A stretch of 64,000 bases of DNA from Bradyrhizobium sp. 199. Lineage in GTDB: Bacteria; Pseudomonadota; Alphaproteobacteria; Rhizobiales; Xanthobacteraceae. This document shows positions 34,879 to 43,167 of the stretch, one piece after another. Position 1 is the first letter of the stretch. The number at the start of each line of letters is the position of its first letter. The position numbers and the translations under genes are program-made. The stretch is from the NCBI RefSeq assembly GCF_023073355.1, contig NZ_JADPJI010000005.1, forward strand, positions 2,356,001 to 2,420,000, given 5' to 3'. The notes beneath the pieces are model-generated. The model was not told where the DNA came from. It was given only the letters and a program-made list of their open reading frames with translations, and did no database searches.

Positions 34879-36300
34879 ATGGTCCGCCATCTTCCCAAGC
34901 TCTCGCTCGCGATGTCCGTGACGTCGACGGCGCTTCTGATCGCGCAGCCGGCCTCCGCGGAAACCGTGACGCTCGGCATCGGGACGCAGGACACCACGAC
35001 CAACACGGTGACTGCCGGTGTCGTCATCCGCCAGTTGCATCTCCTCGAGAAATATCTGCCGAAGGACGGCAAATACGCCAACATCAAGTTCGAGCTGGAG
35101 TGGCAGAATTTCACCTCAGGTCCGCCCGTCACCAACGCGATGATGGCGAACAAGCTGCAGATCGGCATGATGGGCGACTATCCGCTGATCGTGAACGGCT
35201 TCACCTTCGAGAGCAATCCGGAGAGCAAAAGCCGGCTCATCGGCGTCGCCGCCTACAGCCTATCCGGCTCCGGCAATGGCCTCGTCGTTCACAAGGATTC
35301 GCCCTACTACGACCTCGCCGATCTCAAGGGCAAGCTCGTCAGCGTGCCGTTCGGCTCCGCCGCGCACGGCATGGTGTTGAAAGCGATGCAGGACCGCGGC
35401 TACACCTCCGATTTCTTCCAGCTCGTCAGCCAGAGCCCCGAGGTTGGCTCGACCAACCTCCAGGAGAAGAAGATCGACGCGCATGCGGACTTCGTTCCCT
35501 TCGCCGAGCTTCTGCCCTTTCGCGGCTTCGCGCGAAAGATCTTTGACGGCGTCGAGACCAATCTGCCGACCTTTCACGGCATCGTGGTCCGCACCGATTT
35601 TGCCGAGAAGTATCCGGAAGTCGTCGTCGCCTATTTCAAGGCGGTGATCGCCGCCAACCAATGGCTGCGCGACGATCCGAAACTCGCCGCCGAGAAAATC
35701 CAGGAGTGGACCGGCATCAACAAGGAAGTGGTCTACATCTTCCTCGGGCCCAGCGGCAACATGACCACGGATCCCACGATCAAGCCCGCTCTGATCGATG
35801 CCGCCACCGCCGATGTCAAGGTGTTGCAGAACCTCGGTCGTATGAAGGAATTCGATCCGAAGAAATGGGTCGACGACAGTTACATCCGCAAGGCCTATGC
35901 CGAGATGAAGCTCGACTACGACGCACAGCTTGCGAGCACCAGGAACTACGAGATCTCAGGCGAAGATTCCTTCTGCAAGAAGCCGATCGCCGATCCGCGC
36001 AAGGCCGGCGAGGTTTGGGTGGATGATGCCGGCATCATGCCCTTCTCGTCCGCCGCCTGCACCCTCGGTGCGTACGCCGACTACAAGGCCAAGGGCAAGA
36101 AGATCAACGTCGCCTATGTCTTCGACACCACGCGCGGCATCAAGCTGTTCGCCGACCAGGCCTTCTTCGCCGTCGGTAATAGCGACGTCGCCCCGTTCCT
36201 GCTCAAGAAGGACGCCGAAGCCTACGCCGCCAAAGTCAGCGGCAAGGTGCTCGGCTTCGAGGACGCGGTGAAGGCCGCCGTCGGCGGAGGCAAGACGTGA
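34879..36300 (+). CDS. Nitrate/sulfonate-type ABC substrate-binding protein with a NosL-like C-terminal domain
   Basis: A 473-residue periplasmic protein. Signal peptide at 1-27 (ends PASA). Residues about 28-350 form an NrtA/SsuA/TauA-type binding domain (FTSGPPVTNAMMANKLQIG, then KLVSVPFGSAAHGMVLKAM). Such proteins are usually 320-340 long. From about 361 there is an extra domain with two Cys and the pattern VAYVFDTTRGIKLF, then AFFAVGNSDVAPF and KVLGFEDAV, which resembles NosL-type (copper/accessory) domains. ATG at 34879 is chosen from three close ATGs because AGGA lies five bases before it. Last codons overlap the permease start. Ligand unknown; small sulfonate or another oxyanion is likely. 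Confidence 0.87.
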   Translation: MVRHLPKLSLAMSVTSTALLIAQPASAETVTLGIGTQDTTTNTVTAGVVIRQLHLLEKYLPKDGKYANIKFELEWQNFTSGPPVTNAMMANKLQIGMMGDYPLIVNGFTFESNPESKSRLIGVAAYSLSGSGNGLVVHKDSPYYDLADLKGKLVSVPFGSAAHGMVLKAMQDRGYTSDFFQLVSQSPEVGSTNLQEKKIDAHADFVPFAELLPFRGFARKIFDGVETNLPTFHGIVVRTDFAEKYPEVVVAYFKAVIAANQWLRDDPKLAAEKIQEWTGINKEVVYIFLGPSGNMTTDPTIKPALIDAATADVKVLQNLGRMKEFDPKKWVDDSYIRKAYAEMKLDYDAQLASTRNYEISGEDSFCKKPIADPRKAGEVWVDDAGIMPFSSAACTLGAYADYKAKGKKINVAYVFDTTRGIKLFADQAFFAVGNSDVAPFLLKKDAEAYAAKVSGKVLGFEDAVKAAVGGGKT

Positions 36301-37208
36301 GCAGTCCCGCCCTCGTCCGACACCCCGAGGACGGCATGCCGGCACCAGCCATTGCAGAGCCGGGCCCTGCGCCCGCCGTCATCACCCCGCCCACGACGCC
36401 GCCTTCCTTCGGCGCACACGCGCTGCGCTGGTACCGGCTCAATCGGGCAGGCCTGCGCGCGATCGCGATCGGCGTAATTTCGCTGCTCGCCTTCCTGCTG
36501 GTCTGGCACCTGCTGACGACCTTTCGCGTCGTGTTCTTCGTGCGCTTCACCAACGTGCCCTCGCCGCTCGCAGTCTATGCCAGCTTCACAAAGGCGATCC
36601 ATGATCCCAAATTCTTGCTGCACGTCCTTTTGAGCTGCCGACGCATCTTCTTCGGCTTCTCGCTCGCGGCGATCGTCGCCGTGCCGCTCGGCCTCATCAT
36701 GGGCCGCTTCAAGCTGATCCATGAGATCATCTTCCCAGTGGCGGAGGTGCTGCGGCCGATCCCGGCGATCGCCTGGGTACCGATGGCGATCATGCTGTGG
36801 CCGACCAACGAGCAGAGCATCGTCTACATCACTTTCCTCGGCTCGTTCTTTCCGATCCTGGTCAACACACTGCACGGCATGTCGCTGGTCGATCCGGTAC
36901 TGGTGCGCGCCGCGCAATGTCTCGGAGCGCGGGAACGCTCGATCTTCCGCGAGGTGTATTTTCCGGCATCGCTGCCGCACATCTTCACCGGCCTCACCGT
37001 CGGCATGGGCGTTGCCTGGGTGTCGCTGATCGCCGCCGAGATGATCTCCGGTCAGTACGGCATCGGCTATTTCACCTGGGAAGCCTATTCGCTGGTCCAG
37101 TATGCCGACATCGCGCTCGGCATGATCGCGATCGGCGTGCTCGGGCTCGGGTCAAGCATGTTGATCCGGGGGGCCGGACAATTGGTGATGCCGTGGAGAA
37201 CAAGATGA
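36297..37208 (+). CDS. ABC transporter permease, nitrate/sulfonate/taurine type
   Basis: A 303-residue permease with a proline-rich cytoplasmic N-terminus (to about 45) and six membrane spans. The EAA loop is AAQCLGARERSIFREVYFPASLPHIFTGL (near 205-230, split by the usual Gly). GTG start overlaps the TGA of the binding-protein gene (GTGA), and its own stop overlaps the ATPase start (ATGA). SsuC/TauC/NrtB family. Confidence 0.92.
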   Translation: MSSPALVRHPEDGMPAPAIAEPGPAPAVITPPTTPPSFGAHALRWYRLNRAGLRAIAIGVISLLAFLLVWHLLTTFRVVFFVRFTNVPSPLAVYASFTKAIHDPKFLLHVLLSCRRIFFGFSLAAIVAVPLGLIMGRFKLIHEIIFPVAEVLRPIPAIAWVPMAIMLWPTNEQSIVYITFLGSFFPILVNTLHGMSLVDPVLVRAAQCLGARERSIFREVYFPASLPHIFTGLTVGMGVAWVSLIAAEMISGQYGIGYFTWEAYSLVQYADIALGMIAIGVLGLGSSMLIRGAGQLVMPWRTR

Positions 37209-38077
37209 GTGAGATCGTTGTCAGGGCACCGCAGGGCCATATCGAGGTCAAAAACTTCTCCCTCAGCTACGACAGCATCGAGGGGCCGGTCGAAGCCGTC
37301 ACCGAGACGCAGATTCACGTGAAGCCCGGCGAGTTCGTCTCTATCGTCGGGCCCTCCGGCTGCGGAAAATCGACTCTGCTCAATGCGGTCGCCGGCTTCC
37401 TCAAGCCGACCACGGGCATCGTCACTGTCGACGGCGAGAAGGTGAACGGCCCCAGCGCCGAGCGCGGCATGGTGTTTCAGCAATATTCGCTGTTTCCCTG
37501 GAAGACCGTGCGGGAAAACGTCGAATTCGGCCTGAAGATGCGCGGCATGCCGCGCTCGCAGCGCGAACGGGCGGCACGCACCCTGCTCGGGCTCGCGGGT
37601 CTCGAAGCGTTCGAGAAGCATTATCCGGAAAAGCTCTCGGGCGGCATGAAGCAACGGGTCGGCATCGTCCGCGCGCTGGCGACGGGACCGAAAGTGTTGC
37701 TGCTTGACGAGCCGTTCGGTGCGCTGGACGCGCAGACACGCGTCATCATGCAGCAGATCCTCACCAACATGTGGCAGCGGCTGAAGATCTCGGTGCTGTT
37801 CGTTACCCACGATATCGACGAGGCGATCTTCCTCTCCGACCGCGTCTACTGCATGACCGCGCGCCCCGGGTCAATCAAGGCGGAGATTCCGATCCCGCTG
37901 GAGCGGCCGCGGCAGCAGTCGATGATGATGTCGTCGGAGTTTTTGGCGCTGCGCCGCGGACTGATGTCGTTGATTCGCGAGGAAAGCCTCAAGGCGATGG
38001 GCGGCGAGATCACCGATCTCGGCATGCAGGGACTGAACATCGAGCTGCACGGCGCTTCGCTGGCGGATGTGATTTAG
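37205..38077 (+). CDS. ABC transporter ATP-binding protein, nitrate/sulfonate/taurine type
   Basis: A 290-residue ATPase. Walker A GPSGCGKST (about 55-63), Q-loop FQQYSLFPW, signature LSGGMKQR, Walker B LLLDEPFGALD and switch His in FVTHDIDEA. SsuB/TauB/NrtD family. It closes the importer operon. ATG at 37205 overlaps the permease stop. Confidence 0.94.
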   Translation: MSEIVVRAPQGHIEVKNFSLSYDSIEGPVEAVTETQIHVKPGEFVSIVGPSGCGKSTLLNAVAGFLKPTTGIVTVDGEKVNGPSAERGMVFQQYSLFPWKTVRENVEFGLKMRGMPRSQRERAARTLLGLAGLEAFEKHYPEKLSGGMKQRVGIVRALATGPKVLLLDEPFGALDAQTRVIMQQILTNMWQRLKISVLFVTHDIDEAIFLSDRVYCMTARPGSIKAEIPIPLERPRQQSMMMSSEFLALRRGLMSLIREESLKAMGGEITDLGMQGLNIELHGASLADVI

Positions 38078-38103
38078 CTCGTCGACACTCGCGAGCAGCC
38101 TTC

Positions 38104-38122
38104 CTTCTCGCTGTGGGAGAAG
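38104..38122. terminator. Weak hairpin between convergent ATPase and YeiH genes
   Basis: CTTCTC and GAGAAG form a six-base stem with a seven-base loop in the 51-base space between two converging genes. No U-run on either side. A terminator role is likely only by position. Confidence 0.35.
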
Positions 38123-38128
38123 AAGAGC

Positions 38129-39184
38129 TCACTTAAACCACTGCACCAGGGCGATGCTGATGCCGAGCAGCAGCATCAGCGACAGCGTGACGGCGGCCGT
38201 CACCCTACCCCCGACATTGGCGAGCACGCGCACGTCGACGCCGAGGCCGAGCGCGGCCATCGAGACCACGGTGAGGAAGCCGGTGATCTTCGTCACCGGC
38301 CCGACCACCGTGCCCGGCACGATCTCCAGAGACCGCAGGGTCGCGAGCGCGAGGAAGCCGAGGATGAACCACGGGACCAGGCGGAAGAAGCCAACATTGG
38401 TCTTCTTGGCGTCGCTTTGCCAGCGCGAGGCGGCGAGCGACAGGCCGACGACGACGGGCCCGAGCATCAAGACGCGCATCAGCTTCACCAGCGTGCCGAT
38501 CTGGGTCGAGACCAGCCCAGCCGGGACCGTCGCGGCCAACACCTGCGGCACCGCATAGACGGTGAGGCCTGCAAGGATGCCATATTGCGTGGCGGACAGT
38601 TGCAACAGCGGAATCAGGAGCGGCAGGCCGAGCACCATCATCACGCCGAGGATGGCCGTGAAGGAGATCGAGGATGCAATCTCGTCGTTGTTGGCGCCGA
38701 TGATCGGCGCCACGGCAGCGATCGCGGAATTGCCGCAGATCGAGTTGCCGCAAGCGATCAGGATCGACAATCGCGTCGACAGGCCCAGCAGACGGCTAAG
38801 GCCGAATGAAACGCAGAGCGTGACCACGACGACGGCGGCGATCGATGCCAGCAGCGCGATCCCCGAGGCTGCGATGGCGGCGAAGCTGATCGAGGCTCCC
38901 AGCAGCATGACGGCGACTTCGAGGAGCTGCTTGGCGCTGAAGGCGATCCCGGCTTGCCAGCGTGGCGCCGGTTTCCAGAAGCTGCGGAGCACCATGCCGA
39001 GCAGGATCGCCATCACCAGCGCCTCGACATAGGGATGCTCGAAAACGCCCAATTCGGCCCGCTCCAGCAGGGCCGAGACACCGGCGACGGCGATACAAAG
39101 GAGAATTCCGGGAATCAGCGCGACGGCGCGGCTGATGGCAGTCGGCTTGGAATCGGCCGGGCTGGATGCTTGATTCTGCGACAC
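38129..39184 (-). CDS. YeiH/TauZ-family putative sulfate exporter
   Basis: A 351-residue membrane protein with about ten hydrophobic segments. It has the family signature ACGNSICGNSAIAAVAPIIGA (about 144-164). Members beside sulfonate-degradation genes (TauZ) are thought to export sulfate. It starts at GTG (39184) with GGGGAGAG just upstream. It converges with the importer operon; its promoter lacks the shared motif. The neighbour relation is a main reason to think that the cluster handles sulfur compounds. Confidence 0.9.
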   Translation of the reverse strand: MSQNQASSPADSKPTAISRAVALIPGILLCIAVAGVSALLERAELGVFEHPYVEALVMAILLGMVLRSFWKPAPRWQAGIAFSAKQLLEVAVMLLGASISFAAIAASGIALLASIAAVVVVTLCVSFGLSRLLGLSTRLSILIACGNSICGNSAIAAVAPIIGANNDEIASSISFTAILGVMMVLGLPLLIPLLQLSATQYGILAGLTVYAVPQVLAATVPAGLVSTQIGTLVKLMRVLMLGPVVVGLSLAASRWQSDAKKTNVGFFRLVPWFILGFLALATLRSLEIVPGTVVGPVTKITGFLTVVSMAALGLGVDVRVLANVGGRVTAAVTLSLMLLLGISIALVQWFK

Positions 39185-39304
39185 AAATCTCTCCCCGAGG
39201 AGAAGGATTTATACGCAGCGACGTCCGATTGGGGAATAAGTTTTCGGCATATCAGGGCCGACGGAGGTCTTCTCCTCAGCCCGGAATAGCCGCTCAAGCG
39301 ATCT

Positions 39305-39523
39305 CTAGAAGATCAGGTTCTTGGCGAGCACGGCCACCCGGCTGAAGCCGTCATAGATGCCCGGCTCGAAGAAGGCCGCACGGGCGAGCACGATGCCCGC
39401 GACCAGTGACCAGAACAGCGTGGTCCCGGCTCGCAGCAGGAGCTTCGAGCTGCGCGATTTCGGCTGGGCGTCCGTTGCGGACACCAGCTGCTCGCCGAAG
39501 GGCTCAAATCCAGTGCGTTCCAT
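39305..39523 (-). CDS. Small hypothetical membrane protein
   Basis: A 72-residue protein with one hydrophobic stretch (TTLFWSLVAGIVLARAAFF, about 30-48) and a charged N-terminus. Not recognised. ATG at 39523 is chosen; the frame runs 20 codons further up but has no better start. No strong RBS. It stands alone between the exporter gene and the branched-chain importer operon. Confidence 0.5.
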   Translation of the reverse strand: MERTGFEPFGEQLVSATDAQPKSRSSKLLLRAGTTLFWSLVAGIVLARAAFFEPGIYDGFSRVAVLAKNLIF

Positions 39524-39690
39524 GACCGTAGCCAATCCATCAAATCCAAATCGGAATGTCGTCGTTTCCCACCCAAACGGCAATGGAAGCGATTGGCGTT
39601 TTTGTCCTCCGGAGGGGAAACTCCTTCTGGCGGGTACCCCCGGGACAATGGTTTTCTTCTTCCGGCCTGTTTAGACCGCCGGCGCCCGGG

Positions 39691-40404
39691 CTACAGGGCC
39701 AGATACCGCCGCCGGATCGCCTCGTTGGCCTTCAGCTCGTCTATACCGGCGGCGTAGACAATCTGGCCCTTGTCGATAACCGTGGCGTGGCTCGCAAGGC
39801 CCATGCAGAAATGCATGTTCTGCTCGGCGATCAGCACGGTCGATCCGAGCTTACGGAGCTGCCGTAACAGCTCGCCGATCCGCTGCACGATGATCGGCGC
39901 GAGTCCCTCGCTCGGCTCGTCCAGCAGCAGCAACGCCGGATTGCCCATCAGCGTGCGCGCGATCGCAAGCATCTGCTGCTCGCCGCCGGAGAGGCGCCCG
40001 GCGATGCGGTGGCGCAGCGGCTCAAGAAGCGGGAAGACGTCGTAGATGCGCTTGATCGGCCATTCGTCCTGGCCCTCCGGCCCCTTCTTGCGACCGATGA
40101 CGAGATTGTCCTCGACCGTATGCTCCGGAAAGATCTGGCGGTCCTCCGGTACGAAACCGAGGCCGGCTCGGGCGATGGTGTGCGGCTTCTGGCCGGAGAT
40201 CACCTCGCCCCGCAAGCTCACTCTGCCGCGCCTCGGCGGCGCCAATCCCATGATGGCCTTGATGGTCGTGGACTTGCCGGCGCCGTTACGTCCGAGCAGC
40301 GCCATGGTCTCGCCTTGACGCACCGAGAGGCCGACGCCGAACAGGATCTGGCTGGTGCCGTAGTAGACGTCGAGATCCGCGACCTCGATGATGGGAGCGC
40401 TCAT
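39691..40404 (-). CDS. Branched-chain-type ABC transporter ATP-binding protein (LivF type)
   Basis: A 237-residue ATPase. Walker A GRNGAGKST (about 38-46), FVPEDRQIFPEHTVEDNL, signature LSGGEQQM, Walker B LLLLDEPSEGLAP and the end IRRRYLAL, typical of LivF. Last gene of the operon; ATG overlaps the LivG-type stop. With LivG it powers import of the ligand bound by the protein at 43168-44427. Confidence 0.94.
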   Translation of the reverse strand: MSAPIIEVADLDVYYGTSQILFGVGLSVRQGETMALLGRNGAGKSTTIKAIMGLAPPRRGRVSLRGEVISGQKPHTIARAGLGFVPEDRQIFPEHTVEDNLVIGRKKGPEGQDEWPIKRIYDVFPLLEPLRHRIAGRLSGGEQQMLAIARTLMGNPALLLLDEPSEGLAPIIVQRIGELLRQLRKLGSTVLIAEQNMHFCMGLASHATVIDKGQIVYAAGIDELKANEAIRRRYLAL

Positions 40405-41156
40405 GCGGAAGCTCCCGCATGTTCGGTGCCGAGATAAGCCTCGATCACGGCGCCGTCGTTGCGAATCTCGTCGGGCGTGCCTGTCGCAAGAATGCGACCG
40501 TAGCAGAGCACGACGATTTTTGGCGCGATCTTGAACACGATGTCCATGTCGTGCTCGATGAAGACGACGGTGATCTTCTGGGTTTCCCAGAGCTCGCGCA
40601 CCTTGTCGATCATGCGCCAGCGCTCTTCCGGGCCCATGCCGGCGGTCGGCTCGTCCAGCAGCAGCACCTTTGGTTCGAGCACCAGAGCCAAAGCGATATC
40701 GAGCAACTTCTGATCACCGTGCGACAGCGTCGCTGCAGTACGATCGCGTTTGCCGGCGAGGCCCAGCAGCTCCATGACGTGCTCGGCACGGTCGCGTGTC
40801 TCCGGCAATGGAAAGCGCTTGTGCAGCACCGCGGACGTGCGCTGGTCCGCGCTGACGGCAGCCAGCATGGTCTCCTGCACCGTCAGCGATTTGAAGATGC
40901 TGGCGACCTGAAAGGCGCGGCCGATGCCGTGGCGGACGATCTCCGGCGGCGTGCGGCCGGCGAGATCGACACCGTCGAGCAGCACCTCTCCGGAATCCGG
41001 TTTGAGCGCGCCGGTGATCAAGTTGAAGAAGGTGCTCTTGCCCGCGCCGTTCGGGCCGATCACCGCGGTGAGCGAGCCGTCGGGGAAATCGAGCGAGACG
41101 TCGTTGGTCGCGTTCACGCCGCCAAAGGATTTTGCGAGGTTGCGGATCTCCAGCAT
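40401..41156 (-). CDS. Branched-chain-type ABC transporter ATP-binding protein (LivG type)
   Basis: A 251-residue ATPase. Walker A GPNGAGKST, then FNLITGALKPDSG, GIGRAFQVASIFKSLTVQE, LSHGDQKLLDIALALVLEPKVLLLDEPTAGMGPEE and FIEHDMDIVF. The frame is open upstream, but MLEIRNLAKSFGG at 41156 is the natural start, two bases after the LivM-type stop. Confidence 0.93.
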   Translation of the reverse strand: MLEIRNLAKSFGGVNATNDVSLDFPDGSLTAVIGPNGAGKSTFFNLITGALKPDSGEVLLDGVDLAGRTPPEIVRHGIGRAFQVASIFKSLTVQETMLAAVSADQRTSAVLHKRFPLPETRDRAEHVMELLGLAGKRDRTAATLSHGDQKLLDIALALVLEPKVLLLDEPTAGMGPEERWRMIDKVRELWETQKITVVFIEHDMDIVFKIAPKIVVLCYGRILATGTPDEIRNDGAVIEAYLGTEHAGASA

Positions 41157-41158
41157 CG

Positions 41159-42178
41159 CTAGCGCCCCTCGCCTGCATTTCGCCGCCGCGAGACCCATTC
41201 TGCGGCGAAATCGAGCAGGCCTTTGCGCAGGCCCAGCGCGAAGAACAGGATGACCACACCGAGCACGATGCCGTGATACTCGGTGAGCCGCGTCACGGTG
41301 TCATTGAGCAGCAAGAGCAGCACGGTGCCGACCATCGGGCCGAGGAAGGTCGAGACGCCGCCGAGCATGTTGATGAAAATGCCTTCGCCCGAGATGGTCC
41401 AGTAGGCAAATTCAGGATAAGCGCCCGAGACGAACAGCGCCATCACCATGCCGCCCATCGACGCGAACAGTGCCGCCAGCACGAACACGGTGAGCTTGGC
41501 GCGCCAGACGTCGATGCCGAGAAAGCTCGCGCGCGCGGCGTTGTCGCGGATCATACGCAGCGTGTAGCCGAACGGCGATTGCGCGATCTGGCGCATTGCG
41601 AGCAGACCGAGAATCAGAAGCGCGCAGCTCGTGACATAGAGATGGACGTGGTTGGAGAGATCGATGCCGAGGAACGCCGGCCTGGGAATGCCGCCACGCA
41701 GGCCCTGATCGCCCCCGGTGAAAGAGGCCCATGAGAGGATCGTCGAATGGATCAGCATCTGGAAGGCGAGTGTGACGAAGGCGAAATAGATCTCCTTCAG
41801 CCGCACGCAGATCGCGCCGATGGTCGCGGCGATGAGTGCCGTGATCGCCAACGTCGCGGCGAACGCGACCGGAATCGACACGGCGAGCTTCTGCATGATC
41901 AGGCCAAAACTGTAGGCACCCAGGCCGAAGAACATGCCGTGCCCGAACGAGGTCAGGCCGGTGTAGCCGACCAGCAGATTGAGCGAGGTCGCAAACAGGC
42001 CGTAAGCCGAACAGCGGATGACGAAATCGAGCAGCGCCTTGCTGCCCGTGAACAGCGGAAGACTCGCCAGCACCGCGAAGGCGACCAGCGCGAACAAGAT
42101 GTCGCGATAACGCTGAAACGCCGCGCCGCTTTGCGCCGGCGCCAGCGCTTCGGCGTGTCCAGCCTCCAGCTCGGTCAT
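41159..42178 (-). CDS. Branched-chain-type ABC transporter permease (LivM type)
   Basis: A 339-residue permease. LivM signatures LNLLVGYTGLTSFGHGMFFGLGAY (about 66-89, two halves) and SPFGYTLRMIRDNAARASFLGID. About eight membrane spans. ATG overlaps the LivH-type stop (ATGA). Confidence 0.93.
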   Translation of the reverse strand: MTELEAGHAEALAPAQSGAAFQRYRDILFALVAFAVLASLPLFTGSKALLDFVIRCSAYGLFATSLNLLVGYTGLTSFGHGMFFGLGAYSFGLIMQKLAVSIPVAFAATLAITALIAATIGAICVRLKEIYFAFVTLAFQMLIHSTILSWASFTGGDQGLRGGIPRPAFLGIDLSNHVHLYVTSCALLILGLLAMRQIAQSPFGYTLRMIRDNAARASFLGIDVWRAKLTVFVLAALFASMGGMVMALFVSGAYPEFAYWTISGEGIFINMLGGVSTFLGPMVGTVLLLLLNDTVTRLTEYHGIVLGVVILFFALGLRKGLLDFAAEWVSRRRNAGEGR

Positions 42179-43077
42179 GCCGCCTCCTTGCCGAACAAGC
42201 CCGTGGGCTTGGAGACCAACACGATCACCATGAAGAGGTACATCAGGCCCTCCGTGAACAGGGGAAAGCCGAGCGAGCCGAACGACCTGATGAGACCAAG
42301 CAGGAGCGCGCCGATCAGCGCGCCCAGGATCGAGCCCATGCCGCCGATTACGGTCACGATGAAGGACTCGATCAGCACCGAAAATCCCATGCCCGGTGTC
42401 AGCGAGCGCACGGGTGCTGCGAGCGCGCCGGCGAGGCCCGCCAGCATGCCGCCGAGCGCGAACACGCCGCCATAGATCAGGCCGGTATTGATGCCGAGCG
42501 CGGAGACCATGCCGGGATTATGGGCGGCGGCGCGGATCACCTTGCCGATGCGACTGCGCGACAATCCGATGCCGAGCACGATCGCCGCGACCAGCGCGAC
42601 GCCGATCAGCAGCAGATAATAAGGCGGCACCACGCCGCCGGCGATGAACAACGGCATCACCTGGAACGCCGCCGGCATGCCCATCGACCTGAATTCGGGC
42701 CCCCAGATGATGCGCACGACATCGTCGAATATCAACACGAACGCGTAGCAGACCAGGAGCTGCATCAGCACGTCGGCGCCGTAGACGCGGCTCATGAAGA
42801 CGCGTTCGAAGATCAGGCCGAGAATGGCCGTGCCGGCCGCGCCCGCCAGCATCGCCAACGCGAAGCTTCCCGTGAGCTGATAGGCCGTCATCGCGAAATA
42901 GGCGCCGAACATGTAGAAGGCGCCGTGGCTGAAATTGACCACCTTGAGCACGCCAAAAATCAGCGTCAGCCCAACCGCAACCAGGAACAGAAGCATGCCG
43001 ATGATGAGGCCGCTGGTAGTCTGCGTCACCAGACAGGCGGAGCTGGAGAGGCAGCCGGCAAGCGCGTCGAGATCCAC
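42175..43077 (-). CDS. Branched-chain-type ABC transporter permease (LivH type)
   Basis: A 300-residue permease. LivH signatures LIFGVLKVVNFSHGAFYMFGAY (near 40-61) and SRIGKVIRAAAHNPGMVSALGIN. The start is uncertain: GTG at 43077 gives the usual length; the frame is open to 43146. It lies about 90 bases after the binding-protein gene. Confidence 0.9.
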   Translation of the reverse strand: MDLDALAGCLSSSACLVTQTTSGLIIGMLLFLVAVGLTLIFGVLKVVNFSHGAFYMFGAYFAMTAYQLTGSFALAMLAGAAGTAILGLIFERVFMSRVYGADVLMQLLVCYAFVLIFDDVVRIIWGPEFRSMGMPAAFQVMPLFIAGGVVPPYYLLLIGVALVAAIVLGIGLSRSRIGKVIRAAAHNPGMVSALGINTGLIYGGVFALGGMLAGLAGALAAPVRSLTPGMGFSVLIESFIVTVIGGMGSILGALIGALLLGLIRSFGSLGFPLFTEGLMYLFMVIVLVSKPTGLFGKEAA

Positions 43078-43167
43078 GGGAGCACTTTCATTGCAGCGCG
43101 CCCGACATGGCGCGAGGAGCCAAGCGAAAGCGGCGGAGACGGTCACCCATCTCCGCCGCAGCTCAGA

